Positions 46,399 to 55,528 of a stretch of DNA of 64,000 bases are shown here, one piece after another; position 1 is the first letter of the stretch, and every line of letters starts with the position of its first letter. Origin of the DNA: Microbulbifer variabilis ATCC 700307 (GTDB lineage: Bacteria > Pseudomonadota > Gammaproteobacteria > Pseudomonadales > Cellvibrionaceae). The stretch spans positions 62,001 through 126,000 of the forward strand of contig NZ_AQYJ01000029.1 of assembly GCF_000380565.1 (NCBI RefSeq), given 5' to 3'. Both the position numbers and the translations under genes were made by a program. The notes beneath the pieces were generated by a model that was not told the DNA's origin, searched no databases, and saw only the letters and a list, made by a program, of their open reading frames with translations.

Positions 46399-46746
46399 AT
46401 GCAATTGCCGGACTCAGTGCAGCAGCGCCTTCGGCGTCTAGCTTGTTTGCACCCACTTGCTCGGGTACAGTTTCGGCTGCCGGACGCCTGTGATTTTTTT
46501 GTTTATATCACTGGTAGCGCCAATGACCTTGAAGTGGTATCCGAATTCGGACAAGCAGAACAGCCGGCACTAATATTAGAAATGGCTAACCAAACGCTCA
46601 AAGCAATATTGGATGGTCATTTAAACGCGCGCCATGCCTTTCTCTTGGGGGACGTCCAGTACACGGGGGATAGAGAGTTGGCGGCGGCCTTGGCAGGTTT
46701 ATTTCCTGCGCGGAGTAAAAAGGGAGATATGTTTGGAGAGGCATGA
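46399..46746 (+). CDS. SCP2-like sterol/lipid-binding domain protein
   Basis: The 115-residue protein (MQLPDSVQQRLRRLACLHPLARVQFRLPDA...) matches the SCP2 sterol-carrier fold: a beta-strand pair followed by LEMANQTLKAILDGHLNARHAFLLGDVQYTGDRELAAALAGLFPA, as in short SCP2 proteins. In gammaproteobacteria SCP2-like proteins include the accessory factors UbiJ and UbiT, but this gene's neighbours are fatty-acid genes, so a lipid or acyl-CoA carrier is suggested. GGAGAG precedes ATG 46399. Confidence 0.65.
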   Translation: MQLPDSVQQRLRRLACLHPLARVQFRLPDACDFFVYITGSANDLEVVSEFGQAEQPALILEMANQTLKAILDGHLNARHAFLLGDVQYTGDRELAAALAGLFPARSKKGDMFGEA

Positions 46747-46886
46747 AAGCACCTCTTTTTCACTATCTCGCAAGATACTACAAACAATAAATAAATTCTC
46801 GCTGGCGCCTTTAGATGGCAGGTTTCGTCTATAAGGACGGAAGATGAGAGCAAGCGACAACAACAATCAGGAATGGGAGAAGAGAG

Positions 46887-48521
46887 TTGGACATTGAACG
46901 CAGCATACTCGATGTTTTTAAGGGCGCTTGCGCCAAATTTGGTGACCGACCGGCTTTTACCTGCCTGGGACGAACTCTGACGATTGGCGATATTGACACT
47001 CTGAGCGCGAAGTTTGCGTCCTATCTGCAAAATCATACAAATTTAAAGCCGGGTGATCGCATCGCCGTCCAGCTGCCCAATGTACTGCAGTATCCTGTAG
47101 TGGTTTTTGGTGCCCTGCGTGCGGGCCTCGTGGTGGTTAATACTAACCCGTTGTATACCCAGCGTGAGTTAAAGCACCAGCTAAATGATTCCGGAGCCAA
47201 GGCGTTAATCGTCCTGGCCAATATTGCCGATACTGCTTCTGCAGTAGTTGCGGAAACCGGCGTGGAAGAAGTAATTGTTACTGAGATTGCGGACCTGCAC
47301 AGTCCGCTCAAGCGCACGTTGATAAATAGCGTTGCCAAGTACATTAAGAAAATGGTGCCGGAGTTTTCCTTCGCCAACCAGGTGTCCTTCCGTGAGGTTA
47401 TGACTCTCGGTGCCCAGCAACCGCAGCAGGATGCTGAGCGCACACCGGATGATATTGCCGTGTTGCAATACACAGGCGGTACTACTGGCGTGGCTAAGGG
47501 CGCTATGCTCACCAACCGCAACCTGGTTGCGAATATGGAGCAGGTGCGCGAAGCGTTTGGCAGTGGCATGAAAGAGGGTGAGGAATACTATATCGCGCCT
47601 TTGCCCCTTTACCATATTTACGCTTTTACCATTCACTGCATGTGTCTCTTCTCGACTGGCAATCACTCGCTGCTGATTCCGAACCCGCGCGATATTCCCG
47701 GTTTTGTAAAAATGCTAAAAGGTCAGCGTTTCACTGGTTTTGTCGGCCTCAATACCCTGTTTAATGGTTTGATGCGTAACAAGGAGTTTGCTGAGCTGGA
47801 CTTCAGTAAACTGCATTCCACAGCTTCCGGCGGTATGGCTCTGACCCGAGATACGGCCAAGCGTTGGGAAGAGATGACCGGCTGTGTGGTAATGGAAGGC
47901 TATGGTATGACCGAGACTTCCCCTGTTGTGTCCTTCAACCCTACCGATGGTGTTCAGTTAGGTACTGTTGGTATCCCGGTGCCGGGTACCGAAGTCAAAG
48001 TGGTTGATGAAAATGGTAATGACCTGCCGAATAATTCTCCCGGTGAGCTTTGCGTGCGCGGTCCTCAGGTAATGAAAGGTTACTGGCAGCGTCCGGAGGC
48101 AACTGCGGATACTATCGATAGTGAGGGCTGGTTGAATACCGGGGATATGGCGGTTATACAGGATGATGGTTACATCAAAATTGTAGATCGCAAAAAGGAC
48201 ATGATTATTGTGTCCGGCTTTAATGTGTACCCCAACGAAATTGAAGATGTAGTGAGTGCCCACCCGAAAGTCACTGAAGCTGCAGCGATTGGTGTGCCCG
48301 ATGAAAAGAGCGGTGAGCAGGTAAAACTGTTTGTGGTGAAAGCCGACTCGTCTCTGACTGAAGATGAAGTTATTGCTTTCTGTCGTGAAAATATGACTGC
48401 CTACAAGGTGCCCAAGCAAGTGGAATTCCGCGAAGACTTGCCCAAAACGAATGTGGGTAAAATCCTGCGCCGTGAACTGCGCGATGAGGAATTGAAAAAG
48501 CTGGAAGCCGTTAGCGCATAG
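46887..48521 (+). CDS. fadD: Long-chain acyl-CoA ligase (FadD type)
   Basis: The 544-residue AMP-forming enzyme activates fatty acids to acyl-CoA. The P-loop-like motif YTGGTTGVAKGAM (about 193-205), the acyl-adenylate motif YGMTETSPVVSFNP, and the FadD/FACS signature DGWLNTGDMAVIQDDGY with DRKKDMIIVSGFNVYPNEIEDV are all present; KTNVGKILRRELRDE ends with the catalytic Lys. The start is TTG 46887, with GGGAGAAGAGAG directly upstream. It follows the dehydrogenase and SCP2-like genes, consistent with a fatty-acid degradation group. Confidence 0.93.
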   Translation: MDIERSILDVFKGACAKFGDRPAFTCLGRTLTIGDIDTLSAKFASYLQNHTNLKPGDRIAVQLPNVLQYPVVVFGALRAGLVVVNTNPLYTQRELKHQLNDSGAKALIVLANIADTASAVVAETGVEEVIVTEIADLHSPLKRTLINSVAKYIKKMVPEFSFANQVSFREVMTLGAQQPQQDAERTPDDIAVLQYTGGTTGVAKGAMLTNRNLVANMEQVREAFGSGMKEGEEYYIAPLPLYHIYAFTIHCMCLFSTGNHSLLIPNPRDIPGFVKMLKGQRFTGFVGLNTLFNGLMRNKEFAELDFSKLHSTASGGMALTRDTAKRWEEMTGCVVMEGYGMTETSPVVSFNPTDGVQLGTVGIPVPGTEVKVVDENGNDLPNNSPGELCVRGPQVMKGYWQRPEATADTIDSEGWLNTGDMAVIQDDGYIKIVDRKKDMIIVSGFNVYPNEIEDVVSAHPKVTEAAAIGVPDEKSGEQVKLFVVKADSSLTEDEVIAFCRENMTAYKVPKQVEFREDLPKTNVGKILRRELRDEELKKLEAVSA

Positions 48522-48559
48522 TGCTTAGCCGGGTGAAGTCCCGGTTAGCTATTTTCTTT

Positions 48560-48590
48560 AAGCCTCACTGGAAACGGTGGGGCTTTTTTA
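48560..48590 (+). terminator. Terminator after fadD
   Basis: The eight-base stem AGCCTCAC/GTGGGGCT (one G-U pair) is followed by T6. Confidence 0.85.
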
Positions 48591-48724
48591 TTTTTAACTG
48601 TGCCGGGTTAGTAGATGGTTTTGCAGGAGGAGACCAAGACTGCGAGAGAGGGTTGTGTAAGTAAAAGGGGAGAGAAGGTCGCGGCAGCCCTGGGGTGCCG
48701 CCGCGAATAAAGGGAGGTTACCAG

Positions 48725-50485
48725 TTATTTGCGTGACTCTGCACTTGCATCGCGAATCGCGCGGAACTCGTTACCCTCATACCAGTTGGGCCAGTCTCGG
48801 CTGTTGGCCAGTTCTAAGCCGAGTTTCAGACCCAGCTGCAGATCCATAGCAGAACCTTTTAGGTTCCAGGAGGGGTCGTACTCGTCGCCAGGCTTGTGAT
48901 AGTGCTGGCTAACGTACTCATTGCCTTTCGCCTGGGCCCATTCGCGGCCATGCTCAAAGTTGTCTGTTCCGGAATCGAAATACAGCATGGGCACGCCTTT
49001 CTTCGCCAGGCTGAAGTGATCTGAGCGATAGAAGTAGCCGCGCTCTGGGTGCTCTTCCGGAGCCAGGTAGCGACCTTGGCCTTTGGCAGAAACTTCCAGC
49101 AGCTGTTCAAGCTCGCTGCTACCGTAACCAATCACGGTGATGTCACGGGCTGGGCCCAGAACATTCATTGCATCAAAATTGATACCGGCAACCGTTTTCT
49201 CCAGGGGGGCTACAGGCTTTTCAGCGTAGTATTTGGAGCCGAGCAGGCCGGACTCTTCAGCAGTTACAGCTACGAACAGTAGTGAGCGTTCCGGGCGATC
49301 CAGTTTTACGGCTTCGGCTGCCATAGCGAGCAGGCCGGCAGTACCTGTTGCATTATCCACGGCACCGTTAAAGATCCGGTCCTCACCTTCCGCGTTCTTG
49401 TTGACACCCAGGTGATCCCAGTGTGCGGTGTAAACAACCACTTCGTCCGGGTGCTTTGTGCCGGGTAGTTTGGCCACTACGTTGCGGGAGTTGGATTTCT
49501 GCAGGCGGTTTTTCAACTGAACACTGGCAGTTACCCCAAGGGCCTTGGGTTTGAAGCCCTGGGCTTTGGCTGCATCCATTTCCTTTTGTAAATCCAGACC
49601 AGCGGCGCTGAATAGCTCGTTAGCGGCTTGGTTAGTCATCCAGGCTTCTACAGCGACACGGTCAGCATTCTTGTTTTCAGCTTCGAGGCTGACTTGCGCA
49701 CCGGACCAGGAGCCGCTAACCACTTCCCATGGGTAACCCGCAGCCCCGGTCTCGTGGATGATGATTGCACCGTCAGCACCCTGGCGGGCCGCTTCCTCGA
49801 ATTTGTAGCTCCAGCGACCGTAGTAGGTCATAGCATTGCCATTGAACAGAGCTTTGTCCTTGGTCGCGTAACCAGGATCGTTGACCAGAATGACTGCTGT
49901 CTTGCCCTTCATATCCAGGCCGGCGTAATCGTTCCAGTTGTTTTCAGGAGCGACAATGCCGTAGCCGACAAATACCAGCTCGCTGTTATCCAGGGCGGTG
50001 GCTGCAGTTTGCCTTTGGGTGAAGGTCACCATGTCTTCAATAGGTTGCAGCTGCTGCTCGAAACCATTTCCTGAGAATTTAAGGGGAGAGGCTTCTATCT
50101 CCATCTCCACGATGGGCACCTGCTGGAACCAGCTTGGCTTGCCGGCGGCATCTACGGCGCCGGGTACCAGGCCCAGGGCCTTGAACTGTTCTGCCAGGTA
50201 AGTAACGGTCAGCTCCTCACCCTTGGTGGCAGGAGCGCGCCCTTCGAACTCGTCGGAAGCTAGGATTGCAATATGCTTGTGCAGATCAGCAGCTATGGCA
50301 TCAACTTGCGCCTGCTCAGCTTTGCTGAGGGACAGCTTGGATTCAGCGGCCTGATGCTCAGCATGGGCTGCACTGTGATCTGCTTCCGGTTTGGTGGCTT
50401 CGGGGTTGCCTTTACCACAGGCGGTAAGTGCACTGCCAACGGCTATGGTTAAGCCAAGGCGGCGCCAGAGGGTAGGGATTCGCAT
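48725..50485 (-). CDS. M28 family zinc peptidase lipoprotein
   Basis: This 586-residue exported aminopeptidase-type protein has a lipoprotein signal (GLTIAVGSALTAC, Cys23). The co-catalytic zinc site of M28 peptidases is complete: His355 in YTAHWDHLG, Asp377 in GAVDNATGTAG, Glu410/Glu411 in VTAEESGLLGS, Asp438 in INFDAMN and His490 in YRSDHFSLAKKG. A protease-associated (PA) insert lies near 165-290. ATG 50485 is preferred over the longer frame because it gives the lipobox at a normal distance and AGGA lies upstream. Likely role is periplasmic or outer-membrane peptide degradation. Confidence 0.93.
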   Translation of the reverse strand: MRIPTLWRRLGLTIAVGSALTACGKGNPEATKPEADHSAAHAEHQAAESKLSLSKAEQAQVDAIAADLHKHIAILASDEFEGRAPATKGEELTVTYLAEQFKALGLVPGAVDAAGKPSWFQQVPIVEMEIEASPLKFSGNGFEQQLQPIEDMVTFTQRQTAATALDNSELVFVGYGIVAPENNWNDYAGLDMKGKTAVILVNDPGYATKDKALFNGNAMTYYGRWSYKFEEAARQGADGAIIIHETGAAGYPWEVVSGSWSGAQVSLEAENKNADRVAVEAWMTNQAANELFSAAGLDLQKEMDAAKAQGFKPKALGVTASVQLKNRLQKSNSRNVVAKLPGTKHPDEVVVYTAHWDHLGVNKNAEGEDRIFNGAVDNATGTAGLLAMAAEAVKLDRPERSLLFVAVTAEESGLLGSKYYAEKPVAPLEKTVAGINFDAMNVLGPARDITVIGYGSSELEQLLEVSAKGQGRYLAPEEHPERGYFYRSDHFSLAKKGVPMLYFDSGTDNFEHGREWAQAKGNEYVSQHYHKPGDEYDPSWNLKGSAMDLQLGLKLGLELANSRDWPNWYEGNEFRAIRDASAESRK

Positions 50486-50581
50486 AATTATGTCCTGAGA
50501 GTCTTGCTCAGGCATAGATTATGCCCCATTTCAACTAAACTAACGACAGCTCTGAGTGGGCGGTATAAATGGGGTCCGCAT

Positions 50582-50611
50582 AAAAAGAGCCCGCTGCATA
50601 GGCAAGCGGGC
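50582..50611 (-). terminator. Terminator after the PI-PLC-like gene
   Basis: On the minus strand, GCCCGCT pairs with AGCGGGC across a nine-base loop and is followed by TCTTTTTA. Confidence 0.85.
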
Positions 50612-50665
50612 CCAGAATAGGGATATGAACTCAGTTTTTTTACCAAATATTTATTTACCTAAGGC

Positions 50666-51868
50666 TCACTCGCTGCGGAGCCATTGTCCCTCATTGGCTT
50701 GGTCCTGGTAGTTGACCCAAACTTTGTCGTAACCAGTAGCTTCTTTAGCTGCTTTTAAAGCCTGGTTGTCCTGGCTGTTAGTGGGAACCTCAAATACATA
50801 CTCGCTACCAAGTGACTGGCAAATATTGGCTCCGTGGGACCAGGGGCCGATGGAGGCGCTGACCAGCCAGCTGCCATTATTCATATTCTTACAGGCAAAG
50901 CTGTACTGGTTGCTGCAATTGGCATCATTCCAGCGACCATTACCCCACTGCATCGCGCAATCTTCATTATTAAGATTGTTGGGTTCGCTTTGGTCCCATG
51001 ACCAGATGGCAGCTGCGATGCGTCCATCGGTAGTATTCATATTGTCTAGATTGATGATGTTGCGGCCAAGGGCAAAGCCTTCGCGAACATCATTGGCAGT
51101 AATTCTCTTGATACCGCCGTTAAAAATTTCCCCAATGGTGCCAATGGTGGTGCTGTCTTCCCATACTCGACCAATTTCACCGAGACCAGTGAATGCCATA
51201 TTTTGCATATCACTGTTTCCAGAGCAGCCGCCATCTTTCCACAAAATTACCTGTTTGCCCTCTGCCAGTACTTGATTTTTAGTTAGGGTGTTTGGAATGC
51301 TTTTGCAGCCGCCACTGTAATAAATTCTATCGCCGAAACGGCTGTTAATCTGATTGTAAAGATCCTGATGGCGACCGTCGGAGTGATCTTCGATGTACAG
51401 AATAATGACTTCATCCTGATTTGCGCTGTCTTCGAGCCAGGCTCTTACCTCATTGAAGCCTTCGGTCGCATACTTGTCATTGAGGCTGCATAGTCCATGA
51501 CAGAGCAGCAGGCGTTTGGGGTAGGAGAAAAGGCTCTCCATCTTCGCTGTCCAATGAACATCGAGTTCTATAAAGCGGGCACCCATCCGCAGTTGATCCT
51601 TGATGGAATATTCCTGCTGGGGGTCAAGGTAGCGGCAACCAACAGAGAAGTTACAAGCCCGGTACACTTCCGAATTGTAGGTATTGTGCGTACCGAGAAT
51701 ATTGTTCTCGCTCATAGGCGTGTGGTTGTCAATTTTCCGTTGTAGATCCAGAGCTTTACCAGCCCAGCTATTTTGAAAATCAGTAACGGTATCTGCCCAA
51801 AGGGGGGAGCAAACAAACAGCGAGATAATAGCTGTTGCCTGGATTAGCTGCATGATATTGCGTTTCAT
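50666..51868 (-). CDS. Secreted PI-PLC X-domain protein with C-terminal C-type-lectin-like region
   Basis: This 400-residue exported protein has a signal peptide (to about SPLWA) and a PI-PLC X-type TIM-barrel: NNILGTHNTYNS with His61, FIELDVHW, and LLLCHGLC with His124 as the second catalytic His. After about residue 285 it carries a C-type-lectin-like part: WSWDQSEPNN, NEDCAMQWGNGRWNDANCS and FACK, then a second region (GSWLVSASIGPWSHGANICQSL ... VWVNYQDQ) that reads like the first half of a lectin domain. It probably cleaves phosphodiester lipids outside the cell and binds a glycan or surface. CGGAGAA precedes ATG 51868. Confidence 0.85.
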   Translation of the reverse strand: MKRNIMQLIQATAIISLFVCSPLWADTVTDFQNSWAGKALDLQRKIDNHTPMSENNILGTHNTYNSEVYRACNFSVGCRYLDPQQEYSIKDQLRMGARFIELDVHWTAKMESLFSYPKRLLLCHGLCSLNDKYATEGFNEVRAWLEDSANQDEVIILYIEDHSDGRHQDLYNQINSRFGDRIYYSGGCKSIPNTLTKNQVLAEGKQVILWKDGGCSGNSDMQNMAFTGLGEIGRVWEDSTTIGTIGEIFNGGIKRITANDVREGFALGRNIINLDNMNTTDGRIAAAIWSWDQSEPNNLNNEDCAMQWGNGRWNDANCSNQYSFACKNMNNGSWLVSASIGPWSHGANICQSLGSEYVFEVPTNSQDNQALKAAKEATGYDKVWVNYQDQANEGQWLRSE

Positions 51869-52459
51869 TATTATTCTCCGGGGGAGTTGGGGGTTGAGTA
51901 GCAGTTTCATTTACTTCGTATTTTGAATAAATGAACAGCCTTGTTGATTTTTATTGGTTTATTTTTTTGAGAGTGTGAAGTAGAGATTTATTTATTATTT
52001 TTGGGGTTTTTACTATGGATAAATTTCCCTGTCTAGAAAAAGTGAAATGCACTATTGGCTTTTGGGATGTTGGTTTGGTTGCCGGGCGGTTGCGTGAATA
52101 GAAAGTTCCAATATTGAGTTGATAATGTTTTGTGGTGACTGGTTATTCTATTTTTGGTTTTTTTGGGTTAACTCAAATTTCTCTTGTTGATTGGTCAGTA
52201 TTTGTATTGACTAAGCGTTCACTTGTTAGTGTATGAGAAGGGATTGTCTGGGGACTTTTATTGCTATTTGTGAAGGCTCCCGTGTCGTGATATGCCCTTT
52301 ATGCTTATTGGTAGAAAGTCCACTGTGTGGGGAAAGTGGGATGAGTCTTATCTCAATAAATACCCCCTACAATTATTATTGGCTTAGAAGATGCTTGATT
52401 CTTTGGTGGTTGTTATCGCCAGTCAGGTATTTGGGAATAACGAAGTGGAGCATTGAGCG
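51869..52459. other. Intergenic stretch between PI-PLC-like and efflux genes
   Basis: About 590 AT-rich bases, mainly leaders of two divergent genes. A plus-strand frame from 52233 overlaps the efflux gene out of frame and is not credible. Confidence 0.5.
52207..52235 (+). promoter_or_regulatory. Putative promoter of the DHA2 efflux gene
   Basis: TTGACT and TGTATG are separated by 17 bases, and an imperfect dyad ACTAA...TTAGT overlaps them, as operators of efflux pumps often do. It would leave a leader of about 220 bases. Confidence 0.35.
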
Positions 52460-53974
52460 GTGCAGCGACTCAACAAATGGACTATTTTACTGGGTTCCTT
52501 TCCCGCTACTTTTATCTTGGGCCTGGACTACACCATAGTCAGTATTGCCCTCCCTACTATTCAGCAAAGCCTCGGCGCTACATTTGTCCAGACCCAATGG
52601 ATAATCAATATCTTTATGTTAATGCTCTGTATCCTGATGGCGAGCATGGGGCGTCTCGGGGATATTGTTGGTTCGTTAAAAATGCTAAATGTTGGATGGA
52701 TACTGCTAGCAGTTGCTTCTCTATTGGCTGGGTTGGCAAATGATCCACTGTGGTTGATTGTCTGGCGTGGTTTACAAGGTGTTGCTATCGCCATCATTGT
52801 GCCAAATAACATAGCGTTACTGTCCCATAGCTTTGTGGAGAAAGAAGCGGGTTTTGCGATGGGCTGGTGGATGTCAATTTTGGCGATAGGTTTTGCACTT
52901 GGGCCTGTATTGGGCGGAATAATGTGCCATCTTTTTTCTTGGCGCTCTATTTTCTTTATTAATATTCCCTTTGTCTTGGTCAGTGTTGTTGTAGGGCTCT
53001 TTATGATGAAGAGTCCACAGTGCCTGGATGCAGAAAAGAGCTATATAGATTGGCGCGGTATGATTTTGCTCGCGCTAAGTGTTGGATCGTTGGTATTGCT
53101 GGTGGTGGAGGGGCCTCAAATCGGGTGGATGAGTTGGCCTGCTCTGGTTCTATTGGGGGTTTCTATTATTGGTTTTTGGCTTCTGTATAGGGTTGAGAAC
53201 AAATTAGAGCAACCGCTAATTCATTTTTCCTACTTTAAAAACGCTCTATTTTCTGCCTGTGTGCTGACTAATTTTAGTTTGTTGGTGTTTTTGATTTCTG
53301 CATTTTTCCTGTTGCCGTTTTACTTGCACGTTGTTCGCCAGGACACAACAGTGATGTCCGGATTGATACTGCTACCAATTACTTTGGTGATGGCATTAGT
53401 CTCCCCGCTTGCAGGGCGAATGGCTACAAACTCACGTCCCGCTGCCCCGATACTAATCGGTGTAATATGTATTTTGATTGCGGCCATAGTAATGACGCAA
53501 TTTTCTACCCAAACAAACTTTACTACTTTATTGTTGGCTTTTGTTCCTTTTGGTATTGCCTGGGGCTTTGTCTTTAGTGCTACCGCGCCTATCGCAATAG
53601 GTGCCCTGCCTGCGAATAGTGCCGGTATTGCCACAGGTATGCTGTGGGGTATTCAGAATATTGGTGCTGCACTTGGTCTGGCTGTTACTGGTACTGTTTT
53701 CCGGTTGTTGGAAAAGCACAACTTGTTACAGTTGATAAAGGAAGATGGGATTGCTATGTCACATAGCTTTGAAAAGTATATTCAAGCTCTATTAATGAAT
53801 CCTGAGCGAGTTGACCACAGTGCCGCAGGAGTTTCCAGTCAGCTTCATAGCCAAGTTGTTACAATGTTTGACCAGTCTTTCGCGAGTGCTTTTCAATCTG
53901 TAATGTGGGGGTTGGTGGCATTTACCTTTTTACTTTTGTTGATGGTTATATTTCTACTGAAAAAATCGCTGTAA
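52460..53974 (+). CDS. DHA2 (EmrB/QacA) family multidrug efflux transporter
   Basis: This 504-residue major-facilitator protein has about 14 membrane helices. Motif D1-like LDYTIVSIALPTIQQSLGA at the start, motif A-like GRLGDIVGSLKMLNVG, motif C-like GFALGPVLGGIMCHLFSWRSIFFINIP all fit the 14-helix drug:H+ antiporter group. The Asp in helix 1 (about D24) is the expected proton-linked residue. Start is GTG 52460. Neither a membrane-fusion partner nor a TetR gene is adjacent. Substrates are unknown. Confidence 0.92.
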   Translation: MQRLNKWTILLGSFPATFILGLDYTIVSIALPTIQQSLGATFVQTQWIINIFMLMLCILMASMGRLGDIVGSLKMLNVGWILLAVASLLAGLANDPLWLIVWRGLQGVAIAIIVPNNIALLSHSFVEKEAGFAMGWWMSILAIGFALGPVLGGIMCHLFSWRSIFFINIPFVLVSVVVGLFMMKSPQCLDAEKSYIDWRGMILLALSVGSLVLLVVEGPQIGWMSWPALVLLGVSIIGFWLLYRVENKLEQPLIHFSYFKNALFSACVLTNFSLLVFLISAFFLLPFYLHVVRQDTTVMSGLILLPITLVMALVSPLAGRMATNSRPAAPILIGVICILIAAIVMTQFSTQTNFTTLLLAFVPFGIAWGFVFSATAPIAIGALPANSAGIATGMLWGIQNIGAALGLAVTGTVFRLLEKHNLLQLIKEDGIAMSHSFEKYIQALLMNPERVDHSAAGVSSQLHSQVVTMFDQSFASAFQSVMWGLVAFTFLLLLMVIFLLKKSL

Positions 53975-54403
53975 GTTTTCAATATTTTTTCTGTTTTCGA
54001 TTTGGGATGATTTAAAAATTTTATGTTGCAGTCAGTCAACGAAAAGGGTTGATAAATCTTCTCATTGGAGATTACTGTACAAAAGTTTGTGCATCGTAGT
54101 GAATGCTATTGAAGTTAATTGTAAATGTGTTTTGATATTTGTTCTAAGTGAATAATCGTAGAGGTTGCCTTCACTATTACGCCAACATGAGTAAGCTGGA
54201 TCCAGTACGTAAAGCCTACCTGGAGCGGGTAGATTTGTTTGTATTCATTGAATAATTAATATAATAAGAAATGTCTTTTATTAAGCCGAAAACTATAGCG
54301 CCCACTCTTCTCCATGTCTCTAAACTAATATCCAGGCAGTGAGTTTTGCTTCCTTGAAAGTGGGTTCCCGGCCGTATCGGCCGGGGCCATTTGTGACCTG
54401 GTT
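53975..54403. other. Intergenic stretch with a possible gene remnant
   Basis: A 35-codon frame at 54148-54255 (containing MSKLDPVRKAYLER) has more typical coding base composition than the surrounding AT-rich DNA and could be the end of a lost gene. A CCCGGCC/GGCCGGG hairpin at 54367-54385 follows the stop of the minus-strand carboxypeptidase and may mark its end, though it has no T run. Confidence 0.35.
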
Positions 54404-55528
54404 TTACTTCAGGGTTTTTAGTACTTCACGTATCGGGTACAGGATATCGCGGGCCAGCTGTTGGCTGCGGGCTGGTGACCAGCCTTCTATGGGATCGGGG
54501 AGGTTGTCGTTGTCTTTAAAGGGCATTTCCAGAGTTAGTGCCAGGGTGCGGAATTGGTGGCCGGCCCAGGCGGTGCCAATAGTGAGGTTGGCTTCGCCAG
54601 GCTTGTCCAGCTCATAACCATGCTCAGTTTGGAAGTCAGGGCTTAGGGCCTCATAGGCCTGTTTGAAGGTCTCCTCCAGTTTCGCATGGCGTTCATCGTA
54701 GCCGGGAATACCCTCACAAGCTGCAACAAAATTGTAGGGAAGCGCTTCATCGCCATGAATATCTAAGAAAATATCCCCACCAATTTCCAGCATTTTTTCT
54801 CGCACCAGGAATACTTCAGGACTCCGTTCCATCGTTGGGTTAAGCCACTCGCGATTCAGGTTGGCACCAGCGGCATTGGTGCGCAAATGTCCTCGGACAC
54901 TGCCATCGGGGTTCATATTGGGGACCACATAGAAAACGGTGTCAGTGAGCAGCTTCTGGGCCTGTGGGTTGGCATCATCCAGCAATGCTTCAAGGAAGCC
55001 CTCTACAAACCACTCGGCCATAGTTTCTCCGGGGTGCTGACGAGCAATCATCCATACCCGGTGCTTGGCAGTATCAGCATCTCCGATAGTGAGCATGGTC
55101 ATGTCGCGCTCGTCGAGGGTCTTACCGAGGGTTTGCACTTTCACCCGATCGTTGCTCTGCGCCCACGCCAGCAAGTCCAGATGCCGCTCCCAGGAGTAGG
55201 GGGCGAAATAGGCGATATAAATGCTTGGTTCATCCAGGGTAACTGTAAAATCGAGGGTGTTACCGTCATAGTTGGCGCCGACTCGGAACCAGTTTTGTCT
55301 ATCGTATGAGGCACATACTCGATAGTTCTCCCAGCCTTCCGGGTATGCTGATTTGCCCGCATTGACGATGCGCAAGGGGTAGCTGGCCCCAACTTCGCCT
55401 TCGAGGCGAAAGTGGAACCACTGGTAAAAATCAGAATTATTGTCCTGGCGGATGGCCAGTTCTATTGGGCTGCTATCAGTATTGATGACTTCGATATTGC
55501 CGCTGTCAAAAGCACTGGTTATATACAT
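54404..55528 (-). CDS. M14 cytosolic carboxypeptidase-like zinc peptidase
   Basis: This 374-residue protein has the N-terminal beta-sandwich (residues 1-115, FYQWFHFRLEGEVG and NYRVCASYDRQNWFRV) found in cytosolic carboxypeptidases (CCP/Nna1 family), then the M14 catalytic domain: ARQHPGETMAEWFVEGFLE with zinc ligands His165 and Glu168, NMNPDGSVRGHLRTNAAGANLNREW, DIHGDE with His259 and the catalytic Glu about 334 in LTLEMPFKD. There is no signal peptide. Bacterial members' substrates are unknown; eukaryotic ones remove Glu from tubulin. A 32-bp palindrome lies 117 bases upstream of its start. Confidence 0.9.
   Translation of the reverse strand: MYITSAFDSGNIEVINTDSSPIELAIRQDNNSDFYQWFHFRLEGEVGASYPLRIVNAGKSAYPEGWENYRVCASYDRQNWFRVGANYDGNTLDFTVTLDEPSIYIAYFAPYSWERHLDLLAWAQSNDRVKVQTLGKTLDERDMTMLTIGDADTAKHRVWMIARQHPGETMAEWFVEGFLEALLDDANPQAQKLLTDTVFYVVPNMNPDGSVRGHLRTNAAGANLNREWLNPTMERSPEVFLVREKMLEIGGDIFLDIHGDEALPYNFVAACEGIPGYDERHAKLEETFKQAYEALSPDFQTEHGYELDKPGEANLTIGTAWAGHQFRTLALTLEMPFKDNDNLPDPIEGWSPARSQQLARDILYPIREVLKTLK

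Noticed and set aside
52233..52538. 101-codon frame in the leader of the efflux gene
   Set aside because: It overlaps the real transporter out of frame and has no recognisable features.
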